From positions 48,881-112,880 of the forward strand of contig JBDUUL010000019.1 of assembly GCA_039938515.1 (NCBI GenBank): a stretch of DNA of 64,000 nt, given 5' to 3'. This DNA is from Nitrososphaera sp. Lineage in GTDB: Archaea; Thermoproteota; Nitrososphaeria; Nitrososphaerales; Nitrososphaeraceae. Below the pieces are notes generated by a model, which worked only from the letters and a program-made list of their open reading frames with translations, was not told the origin of the DNA and did not search any database. Shown here piece by piece: positions 8,342 through 17,014 of the stretch (position 1 is its first letter; each line of letters opens with the position of its first letter). Position numbers and translations under genes: made by a program.

Positions 8342-9421
8342 CTAGTAATCGGCGTCGCTCTCGTTTTCGAGCTTTTCAAGGTTGACTGAGGAAGTCGGAA
8401 GCGGGGCAGATAGCGCCGGCCCGGCGTGGTCGCCGCGAGTCCTCCACCCTTTTGGATAGGTGCCGGGTCTCATGATTATCCTGTTCATGACCAGCGCGAC
8501 TCCCTTTGTGGCCTGCTCGATTTCGTCCTTTGTCATTGCGGCCTGGCCGAGTCCGATAATCTCGCCCTTTATGGTATACACTCCCACGAGCTCGCCCCTT
8601 GCAAGGTCGGCAGGCACCGACAGGACGCCGGGCACGGCTAGCGGCGCCCCGTGGCAGATTGCGTCCACCGCGGTGTCCCTGACGACTATGGCCCGTATCA
8701 ATTCAAGCGACTCCTCGACGGGCCTTATGAGCCTCCTGAGCTTTTGCTCGTCGCCGCTCTCCTTGTACCTCTGGAACGCGTCCGCGAGGTCGTGCAGCCG
8801 CACGAACCCCTGCTTGGACTCGCTAAAGTTGCTGACGCGGGTCCTGCGAAGCTCGACCATGGTTGCGCCCGGCGACAGCACCTCGCCGACGTCGTAGATT
8901 ATCTTGCGGATGTAGGTGCCGGCCTCGCAGAGCACCCTCAAAAGCACGAGCCGGTCGTATTCCTCCAGGGCCTCAAACTCGTAGACGTTCCTCACGCGTG
9001 TCTGCCTCTTGACAGACGAGCGCTGTGGAGGCCTCTGGTAAATTTCGCCGGTAAACTCGGATATGGTCCTGCGCAGCTTTTCAGGCGAGACGTGGGCATG
9101 GAGCCGGGCAAGCGCATAGTACTCCTTGGGACCTATCAGCAGCACGGAAAGCGCCTTTGTGCCCTCGCCAAGGCCCATGGGAAGAAGCCCTGTCGCGCCG
9201 GGGTCCAGCGTTCCGCTGTGCCCCGCCTTTTCTATCTGGAGCATCTTTTTTACCCAGGCGACGACCTCGTGGCTGGTCGGGCCCGCGGGCTTGTCTATCA
9301 GCACAAGGCCGTAATACAGCAGGTCCTCGACCGGCCTCTGGTACGGGTAGTGGCCATGCTTGTCGTCGGTGGTGTCATCGTCCACCTTGACAAGGTTCTG
9401 CAGCTGGGGTAATGCTGACAA
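8342..9421 (-). CDS. cbf5: tRNA/rRNA pseudouridine synthase Cbf5 (TruB family)
   Basis: 359 residues, catalytic subunit of the archaeal H/ACA RNP. The TruB core contains KPAGPTSHEVV and HSGTLDPGATG, where Asp73 is the catalytic aspartate, then AGTYIRK; a PUA domain follows (residues ~255-330, GVYTIKGEIIGLG). A charged, disordered-looking C-terminal tail is present. TTG start immediately after the cmk stop, so it is translated as the last gene of the spc-type operon. Confidence 0.93.
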   Translation of the reverse strand: MSALPQLQNLVKVDDDTTDDKHGHYPYQRPVEDLLYYGLVLIDKPAGPTSHEVVAWVKKMLQIEKAGHSGTLDPGATGLLPMGLGEGTKALSVLLIGPKEYYALARLHAHVSPEKLRRTISEFTGEIYQRPPQRSSVKRQTRVRNVYEFEALEEYDRLVLLRVLCEAGTYIRKIIYDVGEVLSPGATMVELRRTRVSNFSESKQGFVRLHDLADAFQRYKESGDEQKLRRLIRPVEESLELIRAIVVRDTAVDAICHGAPLAVPGVLSVPADLARGELVGVYTIKGEIIGLGQAAMTKDEIEQATKGVALVMNRIIMRPGTYPKGWRTRGDHAGPALSAPLPTSSVNLEKLENESDADY

Positions 9422-10087
9422 CTATGCCGCCAGGCCTGAAACGTGATTTGTGACTATGACCTTTGAAATCTCGATGAGTTTTTCAAGCTTCAATACGTCG
9501 GTGTTTAGCATGTAGTCAAACACCTCAAGGTCCTCCCCGAACTCAAAGCCGTAGAGGTGCTTGTAGATTTTCCTGTTCTCCTCGTCGCGGAGCGACACAA
9601 TGGCCCCGGCATCCGACACTCGTATGTGGTCCCTGTTTGCCATCCTCTTGGCCCGGTTCTCAGGCGAGCCTTTCAGCCAGAACTTGATTATGTTGCTCGA
9701 GACTGAATGCGCAAGGACCGTCTCGCCGGCCCTCCTCGTGCTTGACTCTGACTGCTTCTGGCCCATTGCGACGAGCCATGGCAGGGTGTAGCTTGTAATG
9801 ACGACGCCTCCCTTGTGCACCAGGTCCTGCAGCTTTGTGTCGACGCTCTTGTCAAAGGAAGGGTCGGCCTCCCGCTCCTCCATGAACTTTTTTGCATCCT
9901 CGGTGTCCCACCAGTCATCCCTTGTGGCCGCGTCCCGGTAGCCCTTGTCCGCAGCCAGCATTTTCAAAATGTCGCCCCCGTTGTACATCTTTAGTTTGAA
10001 CTGGTCCGCAAGGGCGCGGGCTATTGTCGTCTTGCCGACCGCGGGCCACCCCGAAATCACTATGCTAAACGTCGCTTGGCCGGGCAT
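9422..10087 (-). CDS. cmk: Cytidylate kinase family (archaeal Cmk type)
   Basis: 221 residues. The Walker A motif GWPAVGKTT (residues ~13-21) is close to the N-terminus, and the sequence ends in a helical region. Archaeal Cmk proteins (CMP/dCMP phosphorylation) occupy exactly this place between the EMC3-like gene and cbf5 in archaeal spc operons. It is longer than typical archaeal Cmk (~180 residues), with a ~40-residue middle insertion (DWWDTEDAKKF and SSTRRAGETV regions). Nucleotide specificity is inferred from family and location. Confidence 0.8.
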   Translation of the reverse strand: MPGQATFSIVISGWPAVGKTTIARALADQFKLKMYNGGDILKMLAADKGYRDAATRDDWWDTEDAKKFMEEREADPSFDKSVDTKLQDLVHKGGVVITSYTLPWLVAMGQKQSESSTRRAGETVLAHSVSSNIIKFWLKGSPENRAKRMANRDHIRVSDAGAIVSLRDEENRKIYKHLYGFEFGEDLEVFDYMLNTDVLKLEKLIEISKVIVTNHVSGLAA

Positions 10088-10096
10088 ACGCGCACC

Positions 10097-10699
10097 CTAA
10101 ATCGGCGACGGCATGCCGGTCTTGGTAATCTTTGCTACGACGCCGTTGAAAGCAAAAGACGTGACAAAGAACATGCCCCAGAGGTACATCTCGTTCACCT
10201 CGGTGCAGGGGCTTCCGGGTTTCCCATGCGCGTCCAGCTGGGCGTGCTTGGCCACATCGGCCTGGGTGCATGTCACAAACGGGAGCTGTACCGGAGACAG
10301 GGCAACGACTGCCCCGAATATGTTGGGAAACACGTAAAACCAGACAAGGAGCGAGGGGATAAAGTAGATCAGCATCGGCCGCATGCTCTGCTGCTGGGTC
10401 TCCAGCGTCAGCTTGTTGACGTAGGCCTGCTTCTTCTTTAATTCCTCGATTCGGGGCTTGTCCTGCTTTTTGATGGCGTCGGTGTACTGCTTGCGCCATT
10501 CCGTGGTCTCCTTCATGACCCGGTTCATTTTTTCAATGTCGGTTGTCTTTTTGCGGAGGAACGCAAAACCAAAATTCATGCCAATTGAAATCGAAATGGC
10601 GGCAAGCACAGCCGTAAGAAAGTCCGGAAACAAGGGATGGGAGGTGTAGGTCGTCTGGCCAAAGATCTGGCCAATAAGCGCGCCCAAGTCCGGGATCAT
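10097..10699 (-). CDS. DUF106/EMC3-like membrane insertase (Oxa1/YidC superfamily)
   Basis: 200 residues. One membrane helix (FLTAVLAAISISIGMNF), a charged cytoplasmic coiled-coil with repeated K/E (EWRKQYTDAIKKQDK onward) and two more helices (IYFIPSLLVWFYVF; WGMFFVTSFAFNG) give the three-helix DUF106 topology, related to EMC3, TMCO1, Get1 and YidC. It sits directly after adkA and shortly after secY, consistent with a role in membrane-protein insertion beside the Sec channel. A two-cysteine extracellular loop (VTCTQ, SPCTE) is a local feature. Confidence 0.85.
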   Translation of the reverse strand: MIPDLGALIGQIFGQTTYTSHPLFPDFLTAVLAAISISIGMNFGFAFLRKKTTDIEKMNRVMKETTEWRKQYTDAIKKQDKPRIEELKKKQAYVNKLTLETQQQSMRPMLIYFIPSLLVWFYVFPNIFGAVVALSPVQLPFVTCTQADVAKHAQLDAHGKPGSPCTEVNEMYLWGMFFVTSFAFNGVVAKITKTGMPSPI

Positions 10700-10700
10700 T

Positions 10701-11327
10701 TTACTTCATCCCATCTCCGAGTATTCTGGCTATTTGCCTGGCGGCGTGCTCCACTCCGTTTTCGCTGTTCATCACTACTGCAAACGGCGCTCCTGTAAGG
10801 ACAGAGCAGCTTGCTATCATTGACTTTGAAACCTCCAGGTCGCCCTGGATCTCTGCAGGGCTTGCCGAGTCGCGTTTTCTTGTCTGGTCGTTCTTTCGCC
10901 TGCCTGCAATTTCATCCGGCGTCGCTGCGACCATTATCAAATTGGTGGGCTTCATGACATTGAGCAACCGCATCGGCAAGCCGGGATAATAGCCTTCGCC
11001 GGTGCTGATAAAGAGGTGGGTATCCACTATAACGACCTCCTCGTCCATCTCTGAAATCCGCTGGGCGGCGTTTTCCTGCAGCCTCCGCTGGGTTTCCACG
11101 GGCAACCGCCGCATCTCGTCGCGGTCTTTGATGCCGAGCGTCTTTTTCGCCTCCTCAAACATCAGGGTGCCAAAGACGACGGTGCGGGACCTTTTTTTCT
11201 GGCTGAGGATCTCTGAAGCGCGGGCAATGACGGTGGTCTTGCCGACGCCCGGAATGCCGACGATGACGGCACGCTTGCTTGAGTGGATTTCGCCTGCGGG
11301 TCCTGAAATGGTGTTACTTCCTTCCAA
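10701..11327 (-). CDS. adkA: Archaeal adenylate kinase AdkA
   Basis: 208 residues. Walker A GIPGVGKTT (residues ~24-32) and VIVDTHLFIST with PGLPMRLLNVMKPTNLIMV fit the archaeal AdkA family (ATP + AMP to 2 ADP), which is distinct from bacterial Adk. TTG start overlaps the end of secY by 14 bases, the usual SecY-AdkA translational coupling. The N-terminal ~18 residues before the first strand are longer than usual and may not all be translated. Confidence 0.9.
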   Translation of the reverse strand: MEGSNTISGPAGEIHSSKRAVIVGIPGVGKTTVIARASEILSQKKRSRTVVFGTLMFEEAKKTLGIKDRDEMRRLPVETQRRLQENAAQRISEMDEEVVIVDTHLFISTGEGYYPGLPMRLLNVMKPTNLIMVAATPDEIAGRRKNDQTRKRDSASPAEIQGDLEVSKSMIASCSVLTGAPFAVVMNSENGVEHAARQIARILGDGMK

Positions 11328-12756
11328 GTAGAGCCGCCAATTTTGGCATGTAAGTGTCTACCTGCTCCTTGACCAGCGTCTGGTAATAGCTGACCATGAT
11401 GTTGACCATAAGCAGCATGCCTGTGCCTGTGCCAAAGACGTTGAGGACGTCAGAGGTTGCGGCAAGGAGCCCTATAATGACACCGCTGATAATCGTTAGC
11501 GACGGTATATACCTGTTGAGCAGGTTCTCCACCGATCCTTCCGAACGCCTGAAACCTGGCACCTGCACGTCCGCGTCAAGAAGGTTCTTTGCGGCCTTGC
11601 TGGCAGAGAGGCCGCCAAGCTCCACCCAAAGCCTGGAGAAGAGAGTGACCACCGTCGTGAGGAATACCACGTAAATGGCAGCCCTTGCAGGATCTGCGGC
11701 GGTGGCTTCTAGAGACCTTGGCGCGGTTACGTAATAGAGGATGCCGCCTGTAGGCGTTGCCCTTCCTCCCTGCGGGTTTGGATCAAACGTCGCTATCCAG
11801 TTGAACGCGGGGTTCTGGTTGTTGGGATTGTAGTTCTGCCAGAGCAGCTGGCCCATAAAGACAGCATTTGCGATAAGCGCCGATGATAGTATAACGGGGA
11901 TGACGGATGTGTATAGGAGCTTGATCGGGTACACGGCGGTAAAGCCCCTGTACTTTGTTGATACGATGGGAATGTCGACGTGTATCCCTTCGATATACAC
12001 GAGCACGAGGATTATGGCGACGGTAACGCCGAGCGCGAACAGGCTTGGCAGCTGGCCGGTCCTAAAGATGGCGTCGCTTGCATGGCCATTCTGTGCGGCA
12101 TCTATCGTGAAGGGAAGGATGCCCACAGGCCCGTCCTGAGCTGGAACGGGGCTGAAGATGCTCCACAGTATGGTCTGCGCAATGCCGGCCATGATAAACA
12201 GAGACAGGCCGGAACCTATGCCCCAGCCTTTCTGGACCATTTCGTCAAGCAGCATGACGATGATACTGGAAGAGACCAGCTGGGCTATGACAATCGGAAT
12301 GATGCTGGGGGACGCGACGAGAGGGCCGTACACGGAAGCCCCGTACAGCGTTCCCTCTGCAACGATTACTATGATAGTGACTATCTTGGTCGCGGACGTA
12401 AAGAGCGACCTGTCGTCAGGGTTCTTGAAATCAAGCCGGATAAGATCAGAGCCCTTTAGCAGCTGCATGAGCAAGCCGGCCGTGACTATGGGGCCGATGC
12501 CGAGCTCCATCAGCGTTCCCTGCTGGGCTGCGAAAATTACGCGTGCAAAAGCAAGAAAGTCAAACTTGGGGTCGTTCGTGACTCCGTAGAGCGGTATCTG
12601 ACCCATGACAAGGTAAGCGAGTAGCGCGATTCCTGTCCAAACAAACTTTTCTGTAAGGGATATCTTTTTCTTTGGCTTTGGGACCTGCGGGACGTAAGCA
12701 GAGACGGCCTTGATGGACCGCCTGAAAAATCCTTCACTGCTCGCCTGTGTGTTCAT
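11314..12756 (-). CDS. secY: Preprotein translocase subunit SecY
   Basis: 480 residues with about ten hydrophobic helices, the Sec61-alpha/SecY channel protein. Recognisable features are the first helix region (WTGIALLAYLVMGQIPLYG), the plug area after it, the FVWTGI and GWGIGSGLSLFI (TM4) motifs and the cytoplasmic loop STKYRGF. It exports the many signal-peptide proteins in this window. The start lies 23 bases inside the uL15 gene, so translation is coupled. Confidence 0.95.
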   Translation of the reverse strand: MNTQASSEGFFRRSIKAVSAYVPQVPKPKKKISLTEKFVWTGIALLAYLVMGQIPLYGVTNDPKFDFLAFARVIFAAQQGTLMELGIGPIVTAGLLMQLLKGSDLIRLDFKNPDDRSLFTSATKIVTIIVIVAEGTLYGASVYGPLVASPSIIPIVIAQLVSSSIIVMLLDEMVQKGWGIGSGLSLFIMAGIAQTILWSIFSPVPAQDGPVGILPFTIDAAQNGHASDAIFRTGQLPSLFALGVTVAIILVLVYIEGIHVDIPIVSTKYRGFTAVYPIKLLYTSVIPVILSSALIANAVFMGQLLWQNYNPNNQNPAFNWIATFDPNPQGGRATPTGGILYYVTAPRSLEATAADPARAAIYVVFLTTVVTLFSRLWVELGGLSASKAAKNLLDADVQVPGFRRSEGSVENLLNRYIPSLTIISGVIIGLLAATSDVLNVFGTGTGMLLMVNIMVSYYQTLVKEQVDTYMPKLAALLGRK

Positions 12757-13174
12757 TTTCTGTAATGACCTCTCCGCCAGCGGACTCGATCTTTGCCTTG
12801 GCGCTTTCCGAAATTTTCTCTATCTTGACGGCAAATGCGCCGGTTACCTTGCCTCCGCCAAGCAACTTGTCATAACCAAGAGAAGTCAAGTCAAGGACCA
12901 CCTTGCCGTTCTCTTCCTTGCCGTGCTTTGCAAATACGGCTTCCAGGTCCCTGACGTTTATCCAGCGCTCAACAAGATTTCGGTTGAATGAATTGAACGG
13001 GTCATGTCCGAAGTGATCAGGCTCTTCGATGACCGTCCTCATGAAAAAGTGCTTGTGCTTTCCGGCACCGCCGATGCCTCCGCGGCTGCCTGCCTGTCGG
13101 TGCTGGCCAATCTGGCCCCAGCCGCAGTACCGCGAGCCGCGCTGCCTTCGACTTTTTCTAAAACGAGTAGCCAT
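12734..13174 (-). CDS. rpl15: Ribosomal protein uL15
   Basis: 146 residues. N-terminal RFRKSRRQRGSRYCGWG and the glycine-rich RGGIGGAGKHKH are diagnostic of archaeal/eukaryotic L15. The C-terminal L15/L18e domain has GYDKLLGGGKVTGAF. ATG start. It belongs to the large ribosomal subunit and precedes secY with an overlap. Confidence 0.95.
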   Translation of the reverse strand: MATRFRKSRRQRGSRYCGWGQIGQHRQAGSRGGIGGAGKHKHFFMRTVIEEPDHFGHDPFNSFNRNLVERWINVRDLEAVFAKHGKEENGKVVLDLTSLGYDKLLGGGKVTGAFAVKIEKISESAKAKIESAGGEVITENEHTGEQ

Positions 13175-13257
13175 TGATAATTATCATTACTCCCTATGGT
13201 ATTGGTTGGTGAGAGTCACGTGTCGCTGCACCTTACTTAAGTCTTGCTGCATAAAAG

Positions 13258-13716
13258 TCACATCATCCTTTTTACAATTTCTATCAATTCTGCGTCTTCG
13301 CCAAGCACTCCGGCCTGCTGGTACTGCGTCTTGGTCTTGCGCTTAAAGCCGCCGCGCGGAGGATTCAGTGCAAACCATGGCTTGAGTCCCTCGACCTTGG
13401 ACATCGTTGTCTTGCTGTCCGCAAGCGCAGATGCAAGATCATCCATGCTCTTGAATTCCTTTGGCAGATCCGTGCTTGTGAGCGGCCTGTAACCTTCCTT
13501 GCGGCCCCTCTTTTCGAGAAGCTCGCGGACCATCGCAGCGTCGGCCTTTGTCCATGCGACAATGTCCTTTACCTTGCGCAGCATGCCGAGCGACTCGGGG
13601 GTTTCGGGTACTATCGTGGCCCTGAAGCGCCTGTCAAGGTTGAGGCCGTCGAGCGTAGTCTTTGCCCAGTGCGGGATGTTTACAGTTCCTTTGATTCTAA
13701 CAACTAGATACGCCAT
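13258..13716 (-). CDS. rpl30: Ribosomal protein uL30
   Basis: 152 residues, the long archaeal/eukaryotic L30/L7 form. YLVVRIKGTVN at the start and LNPPRGGFKRKTKTQY near the end are characteristic. ATG start three bases after the uS5 stop, same operon. The 83-base gap to uL15 downstream holds no gene. Confidence 0.95.
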   Translation of the reverse strand: MAYLVVRIKGTVNIPHWAKTTLDGLNLDRRFRATIVPETPESLGMLRKVKDIVAWTKADAAMVRELLEKRGRKEGYRPLTSTDLPKEFKSMDDLASALADSKTTMSKVEGLKPWFALNPPRGGFKRKTKTQYQQAGVLGEDAELIEIVKRMM

Positions 13717-13719
13717 TTC

Positions 13720-14346
13720 TCAACCCACGCTGTAAGTGCTCCGCAGAGCGTTGAATATCGCCTTGGTAGTCGAGGACATCGTGCTTGTCGAGCCAAACGA
13801 TTTCGTCCACGCGTCCTTCAATCCTGCAAGCTTTAACAGGCTCTTGATGTTTTCTCCTGCAACAAGCCCCAGACCTCGGGGACCCGGAATTAGCTCCAGA
13901 GTTACGCTTCCGCCCTTGCCGCGGACCTTGAATGGGACAGAATGAAGCTGGTTGCACTTGCACTCCCAGCTGCCGCAGCCAAGCTTTACAGGGATGACGT
14001 TGAGGTAAGCGGCAGTTGTTGCCTTGTCTATTGAAATCCTCATCTGGGAAGCTTTGCCTTTTCCTATGCCAAACCACCCGGCCTCGTTTCCGACGGCTAC
14101 AAGGGCGTTAAAGCGAGTCATCTCGCCAGCGTCGGTCTGCTTCTGCACAATGCCGACGTGGACTACCTGGCTCTTGATGTCAGGCAAAAGGTGCCTTACG
14201 ATCTCAGACTCTTGGATTCTCAGGCCATTCTCGTAAACCTGGTCCATCGAGTTTATCTTGCCTGCAAGGACCATGCTGCCAAGCGTCGTGCGGGGCTTCC
14301 ACTCGGCCATCGGTGCTTCTCTTGACGTCTGGTACTGTCGGCTCAC
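13720..14346 (-). CDS. rps5: Ribosomal protein uS5
   Basis: 208 residues. The S5 double-stranded RNA-binding domain (NALVAVGNEAGWFGIGKGKA) and the C-terminal S5 domain (PGPRGLGLVAGENIKSLL) are present. The GTG at 14346 overlaps the uL18 stop by four bases; an ATG at residue 13 is an alternative start. A GCGSWECKCNQLHS segment supplies three cysteines, as in archaeal S5 proteins. Confidence 0.95.
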   Translation of the reverse strand: MSRQYQTSREAPMAEWKPRTTLGSMVLAGKINSMDQVYENGLRIQESEIVRHLLPDIKSQVVHVGIVQKQTDAGEMTRFNALVAVGNEAGWFGIGKGKASQMRISIDKATTAAYLNVIPVKLGCGSWECKCNQLHSVPFKVRGKGGSVTLELIPGPRGLGLVAGENIKSLLKLAGLKDAWTKSFGSTSTMSSTTKAIFNALRSTYSVG

Positions 14347-15065
14347 TTGGACTTCTTACCTCCCTCTTTCTTGGCTTCTGATTTTTTCTCGCCCTTTTCC
14401 GCCTTTTCCTTCGGTTTTCCGCCAGCTGCCTGCTCCTTCTTGCCTTCCTTGCCCTTCTTGGAGGCCTTGTCCTCCTTTGCTTCCTTGGGCTTCATGGTGG
14501 ATGGCTTGCCGGAGATCTTGAAGCGGACTTCCTCAAAATGAGCGGGATAGTTTTCGGGATTGAGGCCATTTTTCAAGAGAGTTGAAAAACGAGAGTTGTA
14601 TTCGTCCTGGTTTTGTTTCAGGGCAGAGGCATAATCAGCAATGTGCCTGCCGGTGATGCGGTCGTCTTCTGGCAGCGAGTCTTCAGAGACCGGGATCTTG
14701 ATGCCGGCATCAACAACGCCCCGAAGGCACGCGGCGACGCGGCTCGTGAACTTGTCCTTGCCTATGTACAGGATGGCGTTCGAGGTGCCTTTGGCAAGCG
14801 CCTTTGTACCCAGGAGCAGGCCTGTCAGATAGCAGGCCGGCAGGCTGTTAAGGGATCCTTTCCAGCCGCTCTTTTCCAGCTCGCGGCTGTGGGCCGACGT
14901 AAGCACTAGATCTCCGTTTTGCGTGGGCTTTAGCAACTGAGCGGCAACGTTCTGATCGCTCACTTTGATTGTAACAAAAGAATGCCTTCCAAGAATTAGG
15001 GCAGCCCTCTTTCGATAGTTGGTCTTGTCCTGTCTAATCCTTTTGAGGGTGCGAACATAAGTCAA
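14343..15065 (-). CDS. rpl18: Ribosomal protein uL18 with long lysine-rich tail
   Basis: 240 residues. The first ~180 residues are archaeal uL18 (TYVRTLKRIRQDKTNYRKR; YLTGLLLGTKAL), which binds 5S rRNA. The last ~55 residues are almost only Lys, Glu, Ala and Gly in repeated KKEG/KEKAEKGEK patterns, an unusual low-complexity extension. TTG start. It is the first gene of this operon segment; the expected upstream partners L19e and L32e are absent, and larB lies there instead, 90 bases away. Confidence 0.93.
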   Translation of the reverse strand: MTYVRTLKRIRQDKTNYRKRAALILGRHSFVTIKVSDQNVAAQLLKPTQNGDLVLTSAHSRELEKSGWKGSLNSLPACYLTGLLLGTKALAKGTSNAILYIGKDKFTSRVAACLRGVVDAGIKIPVSEDSLPEDDRITGRHIADYASALKQNQDEYNSRFSTLLKNGLNPENYPAHFEEVRFKISGKPSTMKPKEAKEDKASKKGKEGKKEQAAGGKPKEKAEKGEKKSEAKKEGGKKSK

Positions 15066-15155
15066 AGTATTTCATCTACCTTCCTTTAACGATTAGAATG
15101 CAACGTCGGCGATGCTCTTATAAACGTTAATCGGTGCGCTTGATTCGCTTAGTGT

Positions 15156-15932
15156 TCAGCGCCGGCTCCTCTTGGCTATCGAGGCCGCAAACGCCCCGGC
15201 ACCGACTCCGTTGTCGATGTTGACCGTGGCAAGCCCGAGAGTACAGCTCTGGAGCATCGAGGCAAGCGCGGCGACGCCGTCCGCCCCAAAGCCGTATCCG
15301 ACAGAAGTCGGCACTCCTATAACGGGGACCTCAGACATCGAGGCGACTACGGATGCAAGGGCGCCTTCCATGCCGGCTACTACTACTAGAGCACCTACGT
15401 CTTCAGAAAACATCCGCCTTAGCGCAGGGAAGACCCTGTGCATCCCGGCGATTCCGACGTCATAGCTTGTAAGCGAATCGCACGACATGGCCTTTGCCAT
15501 GAGCCGCGCCTCCTCTGCAACGCCAATGTCCGAAGTGCCCGCGGCCAGAACCCCGATTTTAGCGCCGCTCAGGTCAGGCTTGAAGTCCCTAGAACTGGCG
15601 ATCACAGTCGTGCAGTTTTTTCCCGATTCGACAACCAGGCCCTTCTTGCGCAGCGCCTTTGAGGTCTTGGCCAGCTCGTTTTTTCTGATTCTTGTAAGCA
15701 CCACCTTTTCGTTCTTGTCAACGGCTCGCTCTGCTATTCGGATAATGTCGCCAAATTCCTTGTATTGGCAGAACACGACCTCGGGGAGGCCGCGGCGGTG
15801 CTCGCGGCCAATGTCAAGCTTTGCCATCTCCTCGATGCCCTCTATCGCATGCAGCGAGATCTTTTTACGGGCCTGATCTACGCTGAGCCTGCCGCTGGCA
15901 AACTCCTCGAGGATGTCTTTCAGGTCCGCCAA
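15156..15932 (-). CDS. larB: LarB, nickel-pincer cofactor synthase (NaAD carboxylase/hydrolase)
   Basis: 258 residues. LarB is an AIR-carboxylase (PurE)-like enzyme that carboxylates nicotinate adenine dinucleotide and releases AMP, giving pyridinium-3,5-biscarboxylate mononucleotide, the first step of the nickel-pincer nucleotide (NPN) pathway. Diagnostic stretches are IGVLAAGTSDIGVAEEA, VVAGMEGALASVVA and VPTSVGYGFGADGVAAL. TTG start, with a TATA-like element 25-30 bases upstream inside the end of mdh. It is encoded apart from larC and larE (17613-19699) and on the other strand. Confidence 0.92.
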   Translation of the reverse strand: MADLKDILEEFASGRLSVDQARKKISLHAIEGIEEMAKLDIGREHRRGLPEVVFCQYKEFGDIIRIAERAVDKNEKVVLTRIRKNELAKTSKALRKKGLVVESGKNCTTVIASSRDFKPDLSGAKIGVLAAGTSDIGVAEEARLMAKAMSCDSLTSYDVGIAGMHRVFPALRRMFSEDVGALVVVAGMEGALASVVASMSEVPVIGVPTSVGYGFGADGVAALASMLQSCTLGLATVNIDNGVGAGAFAASIAKRSRR

Positions 15933-15956
15933 CGGAACTCTAGTGTCGGTACAAGA

Positions 15957-15965
15957 CGATAAAAG
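15957..15965 (-). promoter_or_regulatory. TATA-like element of larB
   Basis: Minus strand reads CTTTTATCG, centred about 29 bases before the larB TTG start. This fits leaderless initiation. It gives larB its own promoter despite the same-strand mdh gene just upstream. Confidence 0.5.
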
Positions 15966-15967
15966 GT

Positions 15968-16882
15968 TTAAGCCGGGAGCGCCTTTATCGCTTCCCTCAC
16001 GCTTGCCGCGCCCTTGTCGAAAACATCGCGTTCTGCCGAATCCAGCTTGAGCTCTATTATCCTTTCAACGCCGCTGGCGCCAATGACTGCGGGGACTCCT
16101 ATGCATATATCGCTCAGACCGTACTCGCCTGCAAGCATTGCCGAGACCGGAATTACCAGCTTTTTGTCCTTCTGCACGGCCTCTACCATCGTCGCGACCG
16201 CGTTGCCCGGCGCATAAACCGTCGCGCCCTTGAGGGCGATTACTTCTGCTGCGACCTTGCGGGTCTTGTCAAAGATTTCTGCAGCCTTTTCTTTTGAAAT
16301 AAAGTCCTGTAGCGGGATGCCTCCGATAGAGGAGAAGCGTGTAAGCGGCAGCATGTTCTCGCCGTGTTCGCTGATTACCATCGCCTGGATTGACGCGCGC
16401 GATACTCCCGTCGCTTCCTGGATAAAATTCTTAAAACGCGACAGGTCGAGCATCCCGCCCATTCCCATGATTTTTGACCTGGGGCTCCCTATCGTCTTTG
16501 CCGCAAGGTACGTCATTGGGTCGAGGGGATTTGTCACCACAATCACTGTCGCGTCTCTTGCATAGCTGGCGATTTTTGACGCGACATCTTTGACAATGCC
16601 GGCATTGGTCTTGAGAAGATCCATTCTTGTCATTCCCGGCTTGCGTCCGACCCCGGCTACGAGCACCACGAAATCAGAGCCCCGCATGTCCTCATAATTG
16701 TTGGAGCCTCTTGCAATCGCATCCAGCCCTCTTTCTGCCAGCTGATGGTTGATGTCCATTGCCTCTCCCTGGGGAAGCCCCTGTACGATATCTAGCAACA
16801 ACAGGTCATCCAGTTCTCGAAGGCCGCAATTAAGGGCGGCTGAAGCTCCAACCTTTCCCGAGCCAATAATGGTAATGGTCAT
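15968..16882 (-). CDS. mdh: Malate dehydrogenase (LDH-like MDH family)
   Basis: 304 residues. Rossmann motif GSGKVGAS; Asp at the end of the second strand (LLLLDIVQG) points to NAD use. The substrate loop has Arg ([12 protein letters not shown]), followed by NPLDPMTYL and the catalytic SEHGENM histidine. The Arg in the loop favours malate/oxaloacetate over lactate/pyruvate. It serves the TCA cycle and 3-HP/4-HB-linked metabolism with the citrate synthase at 33618. It has its own divergent promoter. Confidence 0.93.
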   Translation of the reverse strand: MTITIIGSGKVGASAALNCGLRELDDLLLLDIVQGLPQGEAMDINHQLAERGLDAIARGSNNYEDMRGSDFVVLVAGVGRKPGMTRMDLLKTNAGIVKDVASKIASYARDATVIVVTNPLDPMTYLAAKTIGSPRSKIMGMGGMLDLSRFKNFIQEATGVSRASIQAMVISEHGENMLPLTRFSSIGGIPLQDFISKEKAAEIFDKTRKVAAEVIALKGATVYAPGNAVATMVEAVQKDKKLVIPVSAMLAGEYGLSDICIGVPAVIGASGVERIIELKLDSAERDVFDKGAASVREAIKALPA

Positions 16883-16905
16883 TTGGACACGAATCGAGAG
16901 CGTTC

Positions 16906-16914
16906 TTATATAAA
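16906..16914 (-). promoter_or_regulatory. TATA box of mdh
   Basis: The palindromic TTATATAAA is 24 bases before the mdh ATG, the spacing of a leaderless archaeal promoter. Being nearly symmetric, it could also serve the plus-strand gene at 17015, which would then carry a leader of ~75 bases. Confidence 0.65.
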
Positions 16915-17014
16915 GTTACAAACCGCCCTGCGGACCTGTCAATTACTTTTCACGCCCCGCAAATCAGAACAGATTAAATGGAACTTGCAAGGGTACTTTG
17001 GCTGCAGCGGTTGT

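Noticed and set aside
8097..8345. Open plus-strand frame of 82 codons with ATG beside the TATA-like element.
   Set aside because: Its composition is not protein-like, and the overlapping frame at 8128-8316 has ordered Cys/His clusters.
9126..9412. Long plus-strand open frames opposite cbf5 and elsewhere in GC-rich genes.
   Set aside because: Antisense shadows of well-supported genes; no independent start or family signal.
15968..16882. Dehydrogenase between larB and larC considered as a nickel-pincer client or lactate enzyme.
   Set aside because: It is an ordinary NAD-dependent malate dehydrogenase by its substrate loop and has no LarA features; it also has its own promoter.
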